Below are positions 17,270-24,400 of a DNA stretch of 64,000 nucleotides, in pieces (the stretch's first letter is position 1; every line of letters begins with the position of its first letter). The notes under the pieces are model-generated. The model was not told the DNA's origin, made no database searches, and was given only the letters and a program-made list of their open reading frames with translations. Origin of the DNA: Yoonia sp. SS1-5 (lineage in GTDB: Bacteria > Pseudomonadota > Alphaproteobacteria > Rhodobacterales > Rhodobacteraceae). The stretch covers positions 620,001 to 684,000 of the forward strand of contig NZ_CP151767.2 of NCBI RefSeq assembly GCF_038443705.2, in the 5' to 3' direction. The position numbers and the translations under genes were made by a program.

Positions 17270-17476
17270 TTATTTGTCGGGTGTTATGGTTTCTTCAAAC
17301 CCAGCGCAGAGGCCTGCTTCAAATTCAGAGATTAATTCATCCCCGCTTAGATCGCAATTAGAAGTACTTGGCCAATGAGGGTCATCAGTCAACTTGATGG
17401 GTGTTCCTACAATGCTGAATACCCCCGCGAAAACGGCGCTAAGTACGACAATTTTTGTTTGAGGGTTAACTTTCAT
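17270..17476 (-). CDS. Small exported protein, unknown
   Basis: 68 residues with a plausible signal sequence (KIVVLSAVFAGVFSIVG), then an acidic mature part holding two cysteines (SNCDLSG, AGLCAGF). It converges on the membrane-protein gene with a 6-bp gap. The ribosome site is weak. It might be a third part of the exported/membrane module, but it is transcribed from the other strand. Confidence 0.4.
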   Translation of the reverse strand: MKVNPQTKIVVLSAVFAGVFSIVGTPIKLTDDPHWPSTSNCDLSGDELISEFEAGLCAGFEETITPDK

Positions 17477-17979
17477 TTATAGAATTTCCCAGAGATCAGC
17501 CGCTCGATCAAGAAGAACATATTCCTAATCGAAATCGGATAACTTGCTGTATCGCCAAATTCTCCAAACCGCTTAGATGATGGCTCTTTGCGTGAGCAAT
17601 GGCCGCGACGGCAAACAGAGGCTCAGTCAGCTCATCTGACGTATTATGTAGAACTGTTGAACGGAAACGTTGGCTGATTTCCATACAAACCGATATCACA
17701 TTTTCCGAGAAATTTGAAGTGGTTGGACATCTCGTAAACGCCGGAATTTTCCGGGCAGAAGCTTGTATTGACGGCGTGAACGACTGTTTGCGGCCGTTCG
17801 AATGAAAGACGATCAATGGTCGAAGTGCGGACACACCCGACTCTTAAGTCTAGGCTACCAAAGGCGGCGATGTGCCTCTCGTGACGGCGACAATGCTCAG
17901 CGAAATTGTCCTCACAGGGGAACCCGTCCGGAAAGGACAGCCGCCGATTTACGGCGGCTGTCCACTGAGATAAGAGCAA
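17477..17979. other. Gene-free stretch with a strong hairpin
   Basis: About 500 bp without a supported gene. Short frames on both strands lack ribosome sites. At 17935-17963 lies a perfect 12-bp stem, GGACAGCCGCCG / CGGCGGCTGTCC, around the loop ATTTA, just beyond the stop of the minus-strand gene at 17980. It is probably the terminator of that operon, although the T tract is poor. The rest may be a relic of older DNA. Confidence 0.5.
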
Positions 17980-18942
17980 CTACTTGCGGGAGGCAGCGAG
18001 CATAAATTGTTCGAGGCCAACCTGTCCGCCGTGCTGAGATATAACCGGTTTTCTCAAAGTAAAATGGACCACTGTATCGTCATAGCTGGGAGTGTCAGCC
18101 TCTTCCTCTTCTTCCACATTCAGTTCAGGCATGTTCAATGTGCTCAACTCACCAATAAGTAGTTTGGCTAACTGTGCTGTTGACGAACTTGCCACAACAA
18201 GATTCAACCCTTTTGCCGCATCGCTGTGTAGATCACTGACATTGGGATAGTTCATATACTCCGCAAAGCCGACAAAATCGATAGGCCTAGAAGCCAACAC
18301 ACAATAGGCCAAAACTGCACGCGACTGTTCGTCAGGATTTTGGGTCACACTGAGGCCGCGGATAGCCCACCTCTTTGTCCCCAGCACGACAGCTGCGGTC
18401 TCCGCGATCAGCATAAAATACTCAGCCTTGGCGCTCAGAGTGTCCGCATCAACAGTATCCAATTCGTTCTTCATTTCTTGCTCCACACCAATAATTCTCT
18501 CGTTTTTGAGCACCAACTCAGGTGTGCTAGTCTCTTGAATTTCTTGGTTCAACTTAACAATTCCACTGATATAACCGCGTCTACTGACTGCCTGTTCATG
18601 TCCATTTACAAGGTGAAAACCGGACGTACCCATGGGCCAACCAAGATCTGTGGCACTTTCAGAAATAGTCGTATGTAAGGTATCCAATGCTTCTTGAATT
18701 TTAGCGCCTTCCACGCCACGTCCATTCCATTGGAGCTGTATATTGCCATCAATGACGTCGATGATGCTACAATTGTCCAACAGCCGGATTAAAGATATTG
18801 GAGCTCCGCTCGTCCGCAGTTTTACCTTCCACTCAACAAGTGTCTCATTCATCATCACGAAGTCGTGCTGATAATCAGGCGGACTTTCGTCAAGATTACA
18901 TTCTGCATCGGGAAAATCCCATTCATTCAGTTTGGCAGACAT
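17980..18942 (-). CDS. Hypothetical cytosolic protein, second gene of a pair
   Basis: 320-residue soluble acidic protein with no signal peptide or membrane segment. The ATG at 18942 is chosen because AAAGGAGG lies 6 bp upstream; an ATG at 18948 touches the ribosome site. Features: a predicted alpha/beta N-terminal half, a long helix-rich centre around residues 150-200, a Glu-rich run (EEEEEAD) near residue 280. No known domain is recognised. It follows the 192-residue gene after about 43 bp and is likely in the same operon. Confidence 0.6.
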   Translation of the reverse strand: MSAKLNEWDFPDAECNLDESPPDYQHDFVMMNETLVEWKVKLRTSGAPISLIRLLDNCSIIDVIDGNIQLQWNGRGVEGAKIQEALDTLHTTISESATDLGWPMGTSGFHLVNGHEQAVSRRGYISGIVKLNQEIQETSTPELVLKNERIIGVEQEMKNELDTVDADTLSAKAEYFMLIAETAAVVLGTKRWAIRGLSVTQNPDEQSRAVLAYCVLASRPIDFVGFAEYMNYPNVSDLHSDAAKGLNLVVASSSTAQLAKLLIGELSTLNMPELNVEEEEEADTPSYDDTVVHFTLRKPVISQHGGQVGLEQFMLAASRK

Positions 18943-18985
18943 AGCCATCCTCCTTTCGAGGTATCTTAGTTTTGTTTTCCGCTAC

Positions 18986-19564
18986 TTACTGACCGTCCAT
19001 CTGCGCTGGCATCAGGGCGGTAAAGAAATCGTGGAGAGCTGGCTTTGCTGAATAGAGAACCTTAATGGGGCTCTCAAAGTCGTACTCAATCAGATCGACT
19101 TCATAGGCTGCTAAAGCAATACGCTTTATGCGTTGGCCGTGAGCGAGGTCTGGATTACCAAATTGCTCTTCTTTTTTGGTATCTACCCAAAACTCACGAA
19201 TGAGCTTTGAGTAAAATGTGGACTTTGGCTCTTGTCCAGGAAGCCTGAGGATGGGGGCTTTGCGGCCAAGTTCCTCTTTGTACGCCCGAGCAAAGTCGTC
19301 GGAATCAGCCCAAATCGTGAAAAGGAATGTAAGTGCGAGTTCGCCGCGAAGCGTGTTACAGGCTTGGTGTCTTTCGACAACATCCTCGACCCCCTGACCG
19401 TCGAAAAACTGTCGGCAGTGGAGATGTATCGCCTTGCGATACGCTGCCCCGATCCAAACGCCGCGCGAGATACTGCGCACGAACTGATCAAGTGCCATTG
19501 ATGTTGCCTTGATGCACTCCTCGTCCTGATTCAGGCCAATGAGTTCTTTGATCGATTTGGTCAT
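18986..19564 (-). CDS. Hypothetical protein, first gene of a pair
   Basis: 192-residue soluble protein, predicted mainly helical, with a good GGGAGGG ribosome site 7 bp before the ATG at 19564. It contains cysteines at CIKATS, HCRQFF and ACNTLRG that could bind metal, but no established motif. It is transcribed together with the 320-residue protein. The pair sits in AT-rich cargo DNA between an IS110-type element and a resolvase. Function unknown; accessory modules of this kind are often defence or stress systems, which is inference from location. Confidence 0.6.
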   Translation of the reverse strand: MTKSIKELIGLNQDEECIKATSMALDQFVRSISRGVWIGAAYRKAIHLHCRQFFDGQGVEDVVERHQACNTLRGELALTFLFTIWADSDDFARAYKEELGRKAPILRLPGQEPKSTFYSKLIREFWVDTKKEEQFGNPDLAHGQRIKRIALAAYEVDLIEYDFESPIKVLYSAKPALHDFFTALMPAQMDGQ

Positions 19565-19812
19565 GATGATGCCCTCCCAAAAGTGACAGTTTCGCCAATC
19601 CTATAGCTGTTGCTCTCGTTCCCTCAGCTTTCGCTAAGATTCGTTTTTTCTCAAGCGATTGAATTGCTTGATCAGAAATTTGCTCACCTTCGGAGCAATA
19701 GTCTGGCGCAAAATGTTCGAATCGAACAAATTAAATGAACATAATAATCAATTAAAACAATACTTTGAAGAATTCTTGCAACAGCACCATTTAGGAGTGG
19801 AAAGGAGCAATT

Positions 19813-20022
19813 ATGCATACCATAAAAATCACGATATCAATCGCCACTCCCCAAAAGATGGGGCAGCATCCAGAATCCAACACTGCGACAACGGCAGGTT
19901 GGCAACGGCACAAAGGCTCTGTTGGCCGGGTGATCACAAAGATTTTGACAAATACTTGCTTGGATCAATTTGTACAAGCATGGCAACCAATCATCGACCA
20001 AGTCGTAAGTAGTTGGCTTTGA
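19813..20022 (+). CDS. 69-residue protein, unknown
   Basis: Starts MHTIKITISIATPQKMGQ after a strong GGAAAGGAG ribosome site. The C-terminal half (RVITKILTNTCLDQFVQAWQ) is predicted as an amphipathic helix. A longer frame at 19659-20012 in another register has no ribosome site and looks unlike a protein. No family is recognised. Confidence 0.45.
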   Translation: MHTIKITISIATPQKMGQHPESNTATTAGWQRHKGSVGRVITKILTNTCLDQFVQAWQPIIDQVVSSWL

Positions 20023-20290
20023 TCCACACAAAGGTCGTAACATCCAAGCTATCCCTAATGAAGGCTTTGGAGAAAATGCATTGCAGCGCGGTCATGCGCT
20101 GCGATGGGCAGGCTGGGGCCGACACCAACCACGCCAATGTCGACAATCAGTGCTTCGCAGCTGTGCTTGCAAGGTGAAGCATTTTGCACTTTGGGCTCTC
20201 CCCGGCCAATCGCGATAGATTTCATGAACTTCCGCTCAAAACCGTGAGGCTTCTGGCACTGCCGTTCTTTCTCAGGAGAGGCGTTCAAGT

Positions 20291-20887
20291 TCAAGACATG
20301 TCAAAATTCTTTAGGTTCCGTGCCAATGTCGCGCGCGATGCGCCGATCCTGCGTGCCGCCTCTGACGTTGATATCTGTTCTTGTCGAATGAGGCGCTGAG
20401 CCGCCAGTATCTCTTCGATGTCCAACTTAGGCGGCCTCCCTAACTTGCTTCCGCGCCTTTTTGCTGCCGCTAGGCCTGCTATGGTGTTTTCCGCGATGAT
20501 GTCTCGCTGAAATTCGGCAAAGGCGCTGAATAAATGATAGACCAGCTTGCCGCCGGGTGTGGTAGTATTGATGCCTTCGCTGATCGAACAAAAGTGGATA
20601 CCGTCATTCTGAAAACGCACCAGTAGATCGGCAAGATGCAAGACGGAGCGCCCAAGCCGGTCGAGTTTGAAGACTACAACGGTGTCACCTGCTTTCAGAC
20701 CGTCCAGCATAGCGTCTAGTCCGCTGCGGTTGGCCTTGGTGCCTGACACCCCATGATCTTTGAAGATCATATCGCAATTCACAGCCTTGAGCGCGTCAAG
20801 CTGCATCAGAAGCTTTTGATCCTTCGTTGAAACCCGTGCATAGCCGATACGCCGCCCTGTTGTTGATATGTCTGGCCAGACGCTCAT
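20291..20887 (-). CDS. Small serine recombinase (resolvase/invertase)
   Basis: 198-residue Tn3-resolvase/Hin-type site-specific recombinase that acts through a 5'-phosphoserine link. Catalytic Ser20 lies in GYARVSTKDQ. The conserved arginines are in VVFKLDRLGRSVLHL, and the E helix follows at FAEFQRDIIAENT. A C-terminal helix-turn-helix (STSEAARRIGASRATLARNL) binds the crossover site. The length is normal and complete. No invertible segment or paired res sites can be made out nearby, so it may resolve dimers or cointegrates of the element. The 268 bp downstream (20023-20290) hold no convincing gene. Confidence 0.92.
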   Translation of the reverse strand: MSVWPDISTTGRRIGYARVSTKDQKLLMQLDALKAVNCDMIFKDHGVSGTKANRSGLDAMLDGLKAGDTVVVFKLDRLGRSVLHLADLLVRFQNDGIHFCSISEGINTTTPGGKLVYHLFSAFAEFQRDIIAENTIAGLAAAKRRGSKLGRPPKLDIEEILAAQRLIRQEQISTSEAARRIGASRATLARNLKNFDMS

Positions 20888-21045
20888 ATCGCCGCCCCCT
20901 GTTCAAAAACGAACCTTTCTGAGCAGGTGGCGCGGTTTGCGCTATAGAGCGAAATCTCACCGCGAATGGCGCGGTTTTTGGTGTGATCCGAATATACAGT
21001 TTTCATATGACTCGTTGAAGTGTAGATGTTCAAAATCCTTCGATT

Positions 21046-21399
21046 ATGATCACCATTAAGGCATTGAGTTTAAATGTTTTTGTGTTGGCATTGGCCAACT
21101 GTCCACATCTTTCTTTGGCTGACGGTTTCACCAGCGCAGATGTGTTGGAATGGGCCGAGGACAGCCAAGATAGTTTTTTCCAGACGTCCGTGACGATGAT
21201 CGGCGTCGTTGCGACACAAACGGGCGCGCATGGCCATATCGCAGCGTGCATCGATGACTGGTACTGGGAGGGGAACACAGCAAACCCCGAACATAACGAT
21301 ACCATCAGAGCGGCAATGCAGCGGTTTCCTGACCTATATCCTCAAGCTATCGTTCTTGCGGTCGTGGAAAAACAGTGTGGCAAATTCTCAGGATCATAG
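21046..21399 (+). CDS. Small periplasmic protein, possibly Rap1a/Tai-like
   Basis: 117 residues with a signal peptide (LSLNVFVLALANCPHLSLA, then DGFTSADV). The mature part ends in two cysteines (HIAACIDDW and EKQCGKF) spaced as in Rap1a/Tai-fold proteins, several of which are periplasmic immunity proteins against secreted amidases. The pattern W-x-E-D, C-I-D, then a helix holding YPQAIVLAVV fits that family loosely. The ribosome site is poor. It converges with the next gene, overlapping it by 6 bp. The family link is a suggestion only. Confidence 0.5.
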   Translation: MITIKALSLNVFVLALANCPHLSLADGFTSADVLEWAEDSQDSFFQTSVTMIGVVATQTGAHGHIAACIDDWYWEGNTANPEHNDTIRAAMQRFPDLYPQAIVLAVVEKQCGKFSGS

Positions 21400-22173
21400 T
21401 TCGGGTACAATGATTGTTGCGGTAGGTCGGCTTGCCGTCTGATCGGGCTCGGTCGCTGGGGCGGCCTTGGTCAGTGTTTCGGCCATGTCCTGTTCCAAGG
21501 CATCAACGATGTCTTGGCCGCGTTGTCCAAAGCTTTCTAAATCATCTTCGCTTGGTGGATTGTCATCATCGTCCATCGCCGCCTGCATATCACCAATTTC
21601 GGCTTGGCCAGACTGAATATCGCTTTCCAGCTTAGTCAAGCGGTTTAGGTGCGCGATGTAGGCTTGCAGGTCTTCAAAGCTTAGCTCGTCGCCGTTCCAC
21701 AGAACCGTCGCAGCGAGATCGGCGGCAACAACCGCGCCATCCTGAGTGCGAATTTGTCCGTTTTGATCTTTGAAAACTCTGGTGCCGTCTGGCAGCCGCG
21801 CCGCACGGTCTAGTTTATCTTCAAGCTCTGTAGTCGATTGGTCGATTTGCGCGCGAACCCGTTCCAACAATACATCCAAGCGGCTCTGCGCTTCGGTCAA
21901 GATATTGGCGGTCTCTTCGAACAAGGCCACATAGGCTGGGTTTTCGATCAGCATGAGCTGTAAGCGCGTCAGCGCCTCCGCGCGTTCGTCTTTGGACCTG
22001 CCGGATGGATCGGTGCTATTTGCGCTGTCTGGCAAGAAGCGTGCAATTCTGCCGACATCTCGTCCAGCCATTTCGTTTTGAAGGTCGTCAAAGTCTCGCG
22101 CATGTCTTGCAAAGCGCTCGGTCAGTCTGATTTCTTGTTCGTTGTCGTCAAAAGGCACAATGAAATTATACAC
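21394..22173 (-). CDS. Coiled-coil hypothetical protein
   Basis: 259-residue acidic protein without signal or membrane segments. Residues about 70-125 and 175-235 are predicted coiled coils (TEAQSRLDVLLERVRAQID, then HLNRLTKLESDIQSGQAEI). Between them, a short beta-rich motif reads LPDGTRVFKDQNGQIRTQDG, a form seen in other mobile-element proteins. The C terminus ends in a Pro/Thr-rich tail. It is in the same orientation as ParDE but separated by about 40 bp. The function is not recognised; a role in element maintenance is possible. Confidence 0.6.
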   Translation of the reverse strand: MYNFIVPFDDNEQEIRLTERFARHARDFDDLQNEMAGRDVGRIARFLPDSANSTDPSGRSKDERAEALTRLQLMLIENPAYVALFEETANILTEAQSRLDVLLERVRAQIDQSTTELEDKLDRAARLPDGTRVFKDQNGQIRTQDGAVVAADLAATVLWNGDELSFEDLQAYIAHLNRLTKLESDIQSGQAEIGDMQAAMDDDDNPPSEDDLESFGQRGQDIVDALEQDMAETLTKAAPATEPDQTASRPTATIIVPEL

Positions 22174-22215
22174 TTGTGCGGGTTAAGGATTGGTTAATCT
22201 CTATTAGACTGAACC

Positions 22216-22536
22216 TTAACCTAGCTCAACACTAAGGTGCCGTGCGGGGTCCATGCTTTGATGAAGGACGCGCAGAACAAAGAGACCCTGCGTGTCTTGC
22301 TTATAGTAAATCGCGTGACTTTGCTGGTTCAGCCGCCACACCCCCTCATGGATATCGCCGAAATCTCTACCCAATGTTGGCGTTGCTGCGATCTGAGAAA
22401 ATCGTTGATAGAGCGCGCCGATATAGGCATCCGCCTGTGTCTCGCCGAACTGTTCAAGTGAGTAGAGGTAGATATCGATGATATCGCGTTCTGCGTCATT
22501 CGAAAGCGTGAAGCTATTCGCCACGCAGCAATCCAT
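22216..22536 (-). CDS. parE: ParE-type toxin (RelE/ParE superfamily)
   Basis: 106-residue toxin of a type II toxin-antitoxin pair; ParE proteins poison DNA gyrase. Family marks: an early AERDIIDIYLYSLEQFGETQADAYI helix pair, PTLGRDFGDIHEGVWRL, then SHAIYYKQDTQGLFVLRVLHQSMDP with the terminal helix. The start is uncertain: ATG at 22536 lies inside the end of the antitoxin gene, giving the usual translational overlap, and ATG at 22563 is also in frame. Likely stabilises the element after loss. Confidence 0.85.
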   Translation of the reverse strand: MDCCVANSFTLSNDAERDIIDIYLYSLEQFGETQADAYIGALYQRFSQIAATPTLGRDFGDIHEGVWRLNQQSHAIYYKQDTQGLFVLRVLHQSMDPARHLSVELG

Positions 22537-22777
22537 TCTGCCGCGCTTCGGCTCGGGCTGCATCGATCAGGGCTTCTTTCGGGCGGGTTCCGACGCCGCT
22601 GGCTTCTGCCTTTTCGAGCAAAGCTTTGAGTTCCAATGTAGCAGTTGCGCGGCGTTCTTGGTCGCGGCGGATCAGATCACGCACATAGTCGCTGGCGTTG
22701 CTGTAGCGGCCATCTTTGGTTTGTGCTTCGACCCAAACTTTCATCGGGTCCGGCAGAGATACATTCATCGTAGCCAT
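22514..22777 (-). CDS. parD: ParD-type antitoxin
   Basis: 87-residue antitoxin, partner of the overlapping ParE gene. The N-terminal ribbon-helix-helix (MATMNVSLPDPMKVWVEAQ, then YSNASDYVRDLIRRDQER) binds the operon operator. The charged C-terminal helix should wrap the toxin. The ATG at 22777 follows AAGGAGA at 7 bp and matches known ParD N-termini better than the longer frame from 22816. The operon is expected to be autoregulated. Confidence 0.9.
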   Translation of the reverse strand: MATMNVSLPDPMKVWVEAQTKDGRYSNASDYVRDLIRRDQERRATATLELKALLEKAEASGVGTRPKEALIDAARAEARQNGLLRGE

Positions 22778-22844
22778 TGTCGGTCTCCTTTCTTCAAGAA
22801 TGACACATATTGTCAAAGTTTGTCAATTTTGACTGAAAGGGCGC

Positions 22845-23561
22845 TTATAGAGGTTTCTTGACCAACGACTTCCGAAGATCATTATAGATCACTTGGTTGG
22901 GGCTGACGTACGAGCGGTGCGCATCGGCAACGGCCATGCGCTGCTCCAAATCCAGAACTTCTTCGGCATCTTTGAGCAGGCGTGCATTCTCGGCAACCAG
23001 TGCTTCATACTCCTGCATGTTCTCTGCTGTGACTTCCGCTTTTGCGAGCCCTTCAGCGGAATCTTTGATGATCTTGTAAGTGTTCTTGAGTTCATCGCTC
23101 ATCTCAAAGAGCCCATAAGGCTGTCCGGCCATGCGGCAATAGGCACGCACAGCATTCTCAATAACCAAGGCGCTGTAGTGGCGTTCGGTCAGTCTGCGCC
23201 CATCAAGGCGGTGGAGCATTGTATAGAGTATCATTGGATCGACCGCGCCTGCATCATCCAGCAGTCTTTGGCCGCGCGGTAGAATTTTGCCTCCATCAAA
23301 CAAATAGCGCCTGATGCCCTGAAAGATGTTTCTGTTGTTCATGATGTCATCCATCATGCGGAAACGGATTTTCCAGGTGAGCTCGCGAACTGTCTTCTCA
23401 GAGATGCGGGTCTTGCTGGCGATTTGATTCGAAACCGTAAGTTCGGAAAACCCCTTCAACACCTCCAAAAACTTCGATTCGCTGAGCTTTGAATGGCGCT
23501 GATAGCGATTCTTAGGGCGTGGTTTTGGCTTGGGTTTGGGCTTCGGTCCGCGTCGTGCCAT
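22845..23561 (-). CDS. Helix-turn-helix protein of unknown function
   Basis: 238-residue basic protein. The N terminus is a Lys/Pro-rich tail (alternating KP) followed by a helix-turn-helix-like segment (TVSNQIASKTRISEKTVRELTWKIR) resembling that of transposase or ISXO2-type DNA-binding domains. The middle holds a putative helical domain and a long coiled coil at about residues 160-210. There is no catalytic triad or membrane segment. It lies upstream of ParDE in the same orientation. A regulator or replication/maintenance factor is possible; none is shown. Confidence 0.55.
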   Translation of the reverse strand: MARRGPKPKPKPKPRPKNRYQRHSKLSESKFLEVLKGFSELTVSNQIASKTRISEKTVRELTWKIRFRMMDDIMNNRNIFQGIRRYLFDGGKILPRGQRLLDDAGAVDPMILYTMLHRLDGRRLTERHYSALVIENAVRAYCRMAGQPYGLFEMSDELKNTYKIIKDSAEGLAKAEVTAENMQEYEALVAENARLLKDAEEVLDLEQRMAVADAHRSYVSPNQVIYNDLRKSLVKKPL

Positions 23562-23747
23562 TCAAAATAACCAGCTGAATATAAAAGATAAAACGACTTT
23601 ATTCTGAGTGCTCTTCTTCCGTGCTTCGTTTGCGTCAAGGCCTGTTTGGGAGTTAGGAAGCATTCACGCCAAGCAACATGGCACACCGCCTCTAGCGAGG
23701 CAATGAGGGCCCAAGAGCCCGTCCGAAACTGAAGAACTGAAACCCCG

Positions 23748-23766
23748 CTGAAAACCCCGTTTTCAG
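23748..23766. promoter_or_regulatory. Leader hairpin before the coupling-protein operon
   Basis: Perfect 8-bp stem CTGAAAAC/GTTTTCAG with a CCC loop, within the 259-bp gap 23562-23820. That gap also holds smaller stems (GCCTC/GAGGC and GGGC/GCCC near 23689-23720). It precedes the operon of small membrane proteins and TraG-like protein and may act as a leader or terminator. No gene is seen here. Confidence 0.4.
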
Positions 23767-23820
23767 TGCCCGATACCGCTGTGCCTTAGGCCAGCCCAAG
23801 AAAAGAGAAAGGAGTAAAAT

Positions 23821-24120
23821 ATGCACCCGCATCAATACAACAATGGTCCCGGCGCTCGCGGACCCGGAGCGGATATGACAGGCGGCTTTGCCACCTGCGC
23901 AGCCGTGATGGTGTCAATCATCGTTACCCCGACCTTCAGCCAATACACGATGCCTTACGTCATCTGGCTTGCTGAAGATCACTACGATTACGACACCGTG
24001 GGTCTCATTGCTTTTGCCTGGGACATCATTGCTTGGCCGATGTGCTTTTTCGCAGCACGCGCTGCAATCGGCACAGCCTTGACCATGGCAGGCGTCTATC
24101 TCGCATACCGCCTCATCTAA
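23821..24120 (+). CDS. Small membrane protein of the transfer operon
   Basis: 99 residues with a Gly/Pro-rich N terminus (GPGARGPGADMTGG) and two or three hydrophobic segments (TCAAVMVSIIVTP, VGLIAFAWDIIAWPMCFFA, IGTALTMAGVYLAYRLI). The ribosome site AAAGGAGTAAAAT is strong. It opens a run of plus-strand genes leading to the coupling protein. It might help anchor or assemble the mating apparatus; no family is recognised. Confidence 0.6.
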   Translation: MHPHQYNNGPGARGPGADMTGGFATCAAVMVSIIVTPTFSQYTMPYVIWLAEDHYDYDTVGLIAFAWDIIAWPMCFFAARAAIGTALTMAGVYLAYRLI

Positions 24121-24185
24121 ACAAACTGGCTGGCTGCAATGAAGTGGCCAGACATCAAAACGAAACTGACATGAAAGGAAATCAA

Positions 24186-24335
24186 ATGCCTAAAGAGATC
24201 AAACGCCCTGTTGGGACGGTCTATGTCACCGAAACGAAAAAGACATTCGGCGACAAGGTTAAGGGTTTTCTCGAAGGTATCGCCGGATGCGGCGTGATCA
24301 TCGGGATCATCTATCTGCTCGCAAATGCGGGCTAA
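24186..24335 (+). CDS. 49-residue single-pass membrane protein
   Basis: Starts MPKEIKRPVGTVYVTETKK, with a C-terminal hydrophobic helix (GCGVIIGIIYLLANAG). The ATG at 24186 has AAAGGAAA upstream; an ATG at 24171 is less well placed. It lies 65 bp before the TraG-like gene in the same operon. Function unknown; partner of the coupling protein is possible. Confidence 0.55.
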   Translation: MPKEIKRPVGTVYVTETKKTFGDKVKGFLEGIAGCGVIIGIIYLLANAG

Positions 24336-24400
24336 ATACTACGGGATGGCGGCACGAGCGCCGCCATCCTTCTTCTGAAATCAAAATGAAAGGAAACGTC

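Noticed and set aside
17508..17834. 108-codon minus-strand frame and opposing 68-codon frame
   Set aside because: Both lack ribosome sites and overlap each other; the segment looks like non-coding or relic DNA.
19659..20012. 117-codon plus-strand frame
   Set aside because: No ribosome site; a different register at 19813 has a strong one and is preferred.
20055..20294. 79-codon minus-strand frame downstream of the resolvase
   Set aside because: No ribosome site, unusual composition, no recognisable family.
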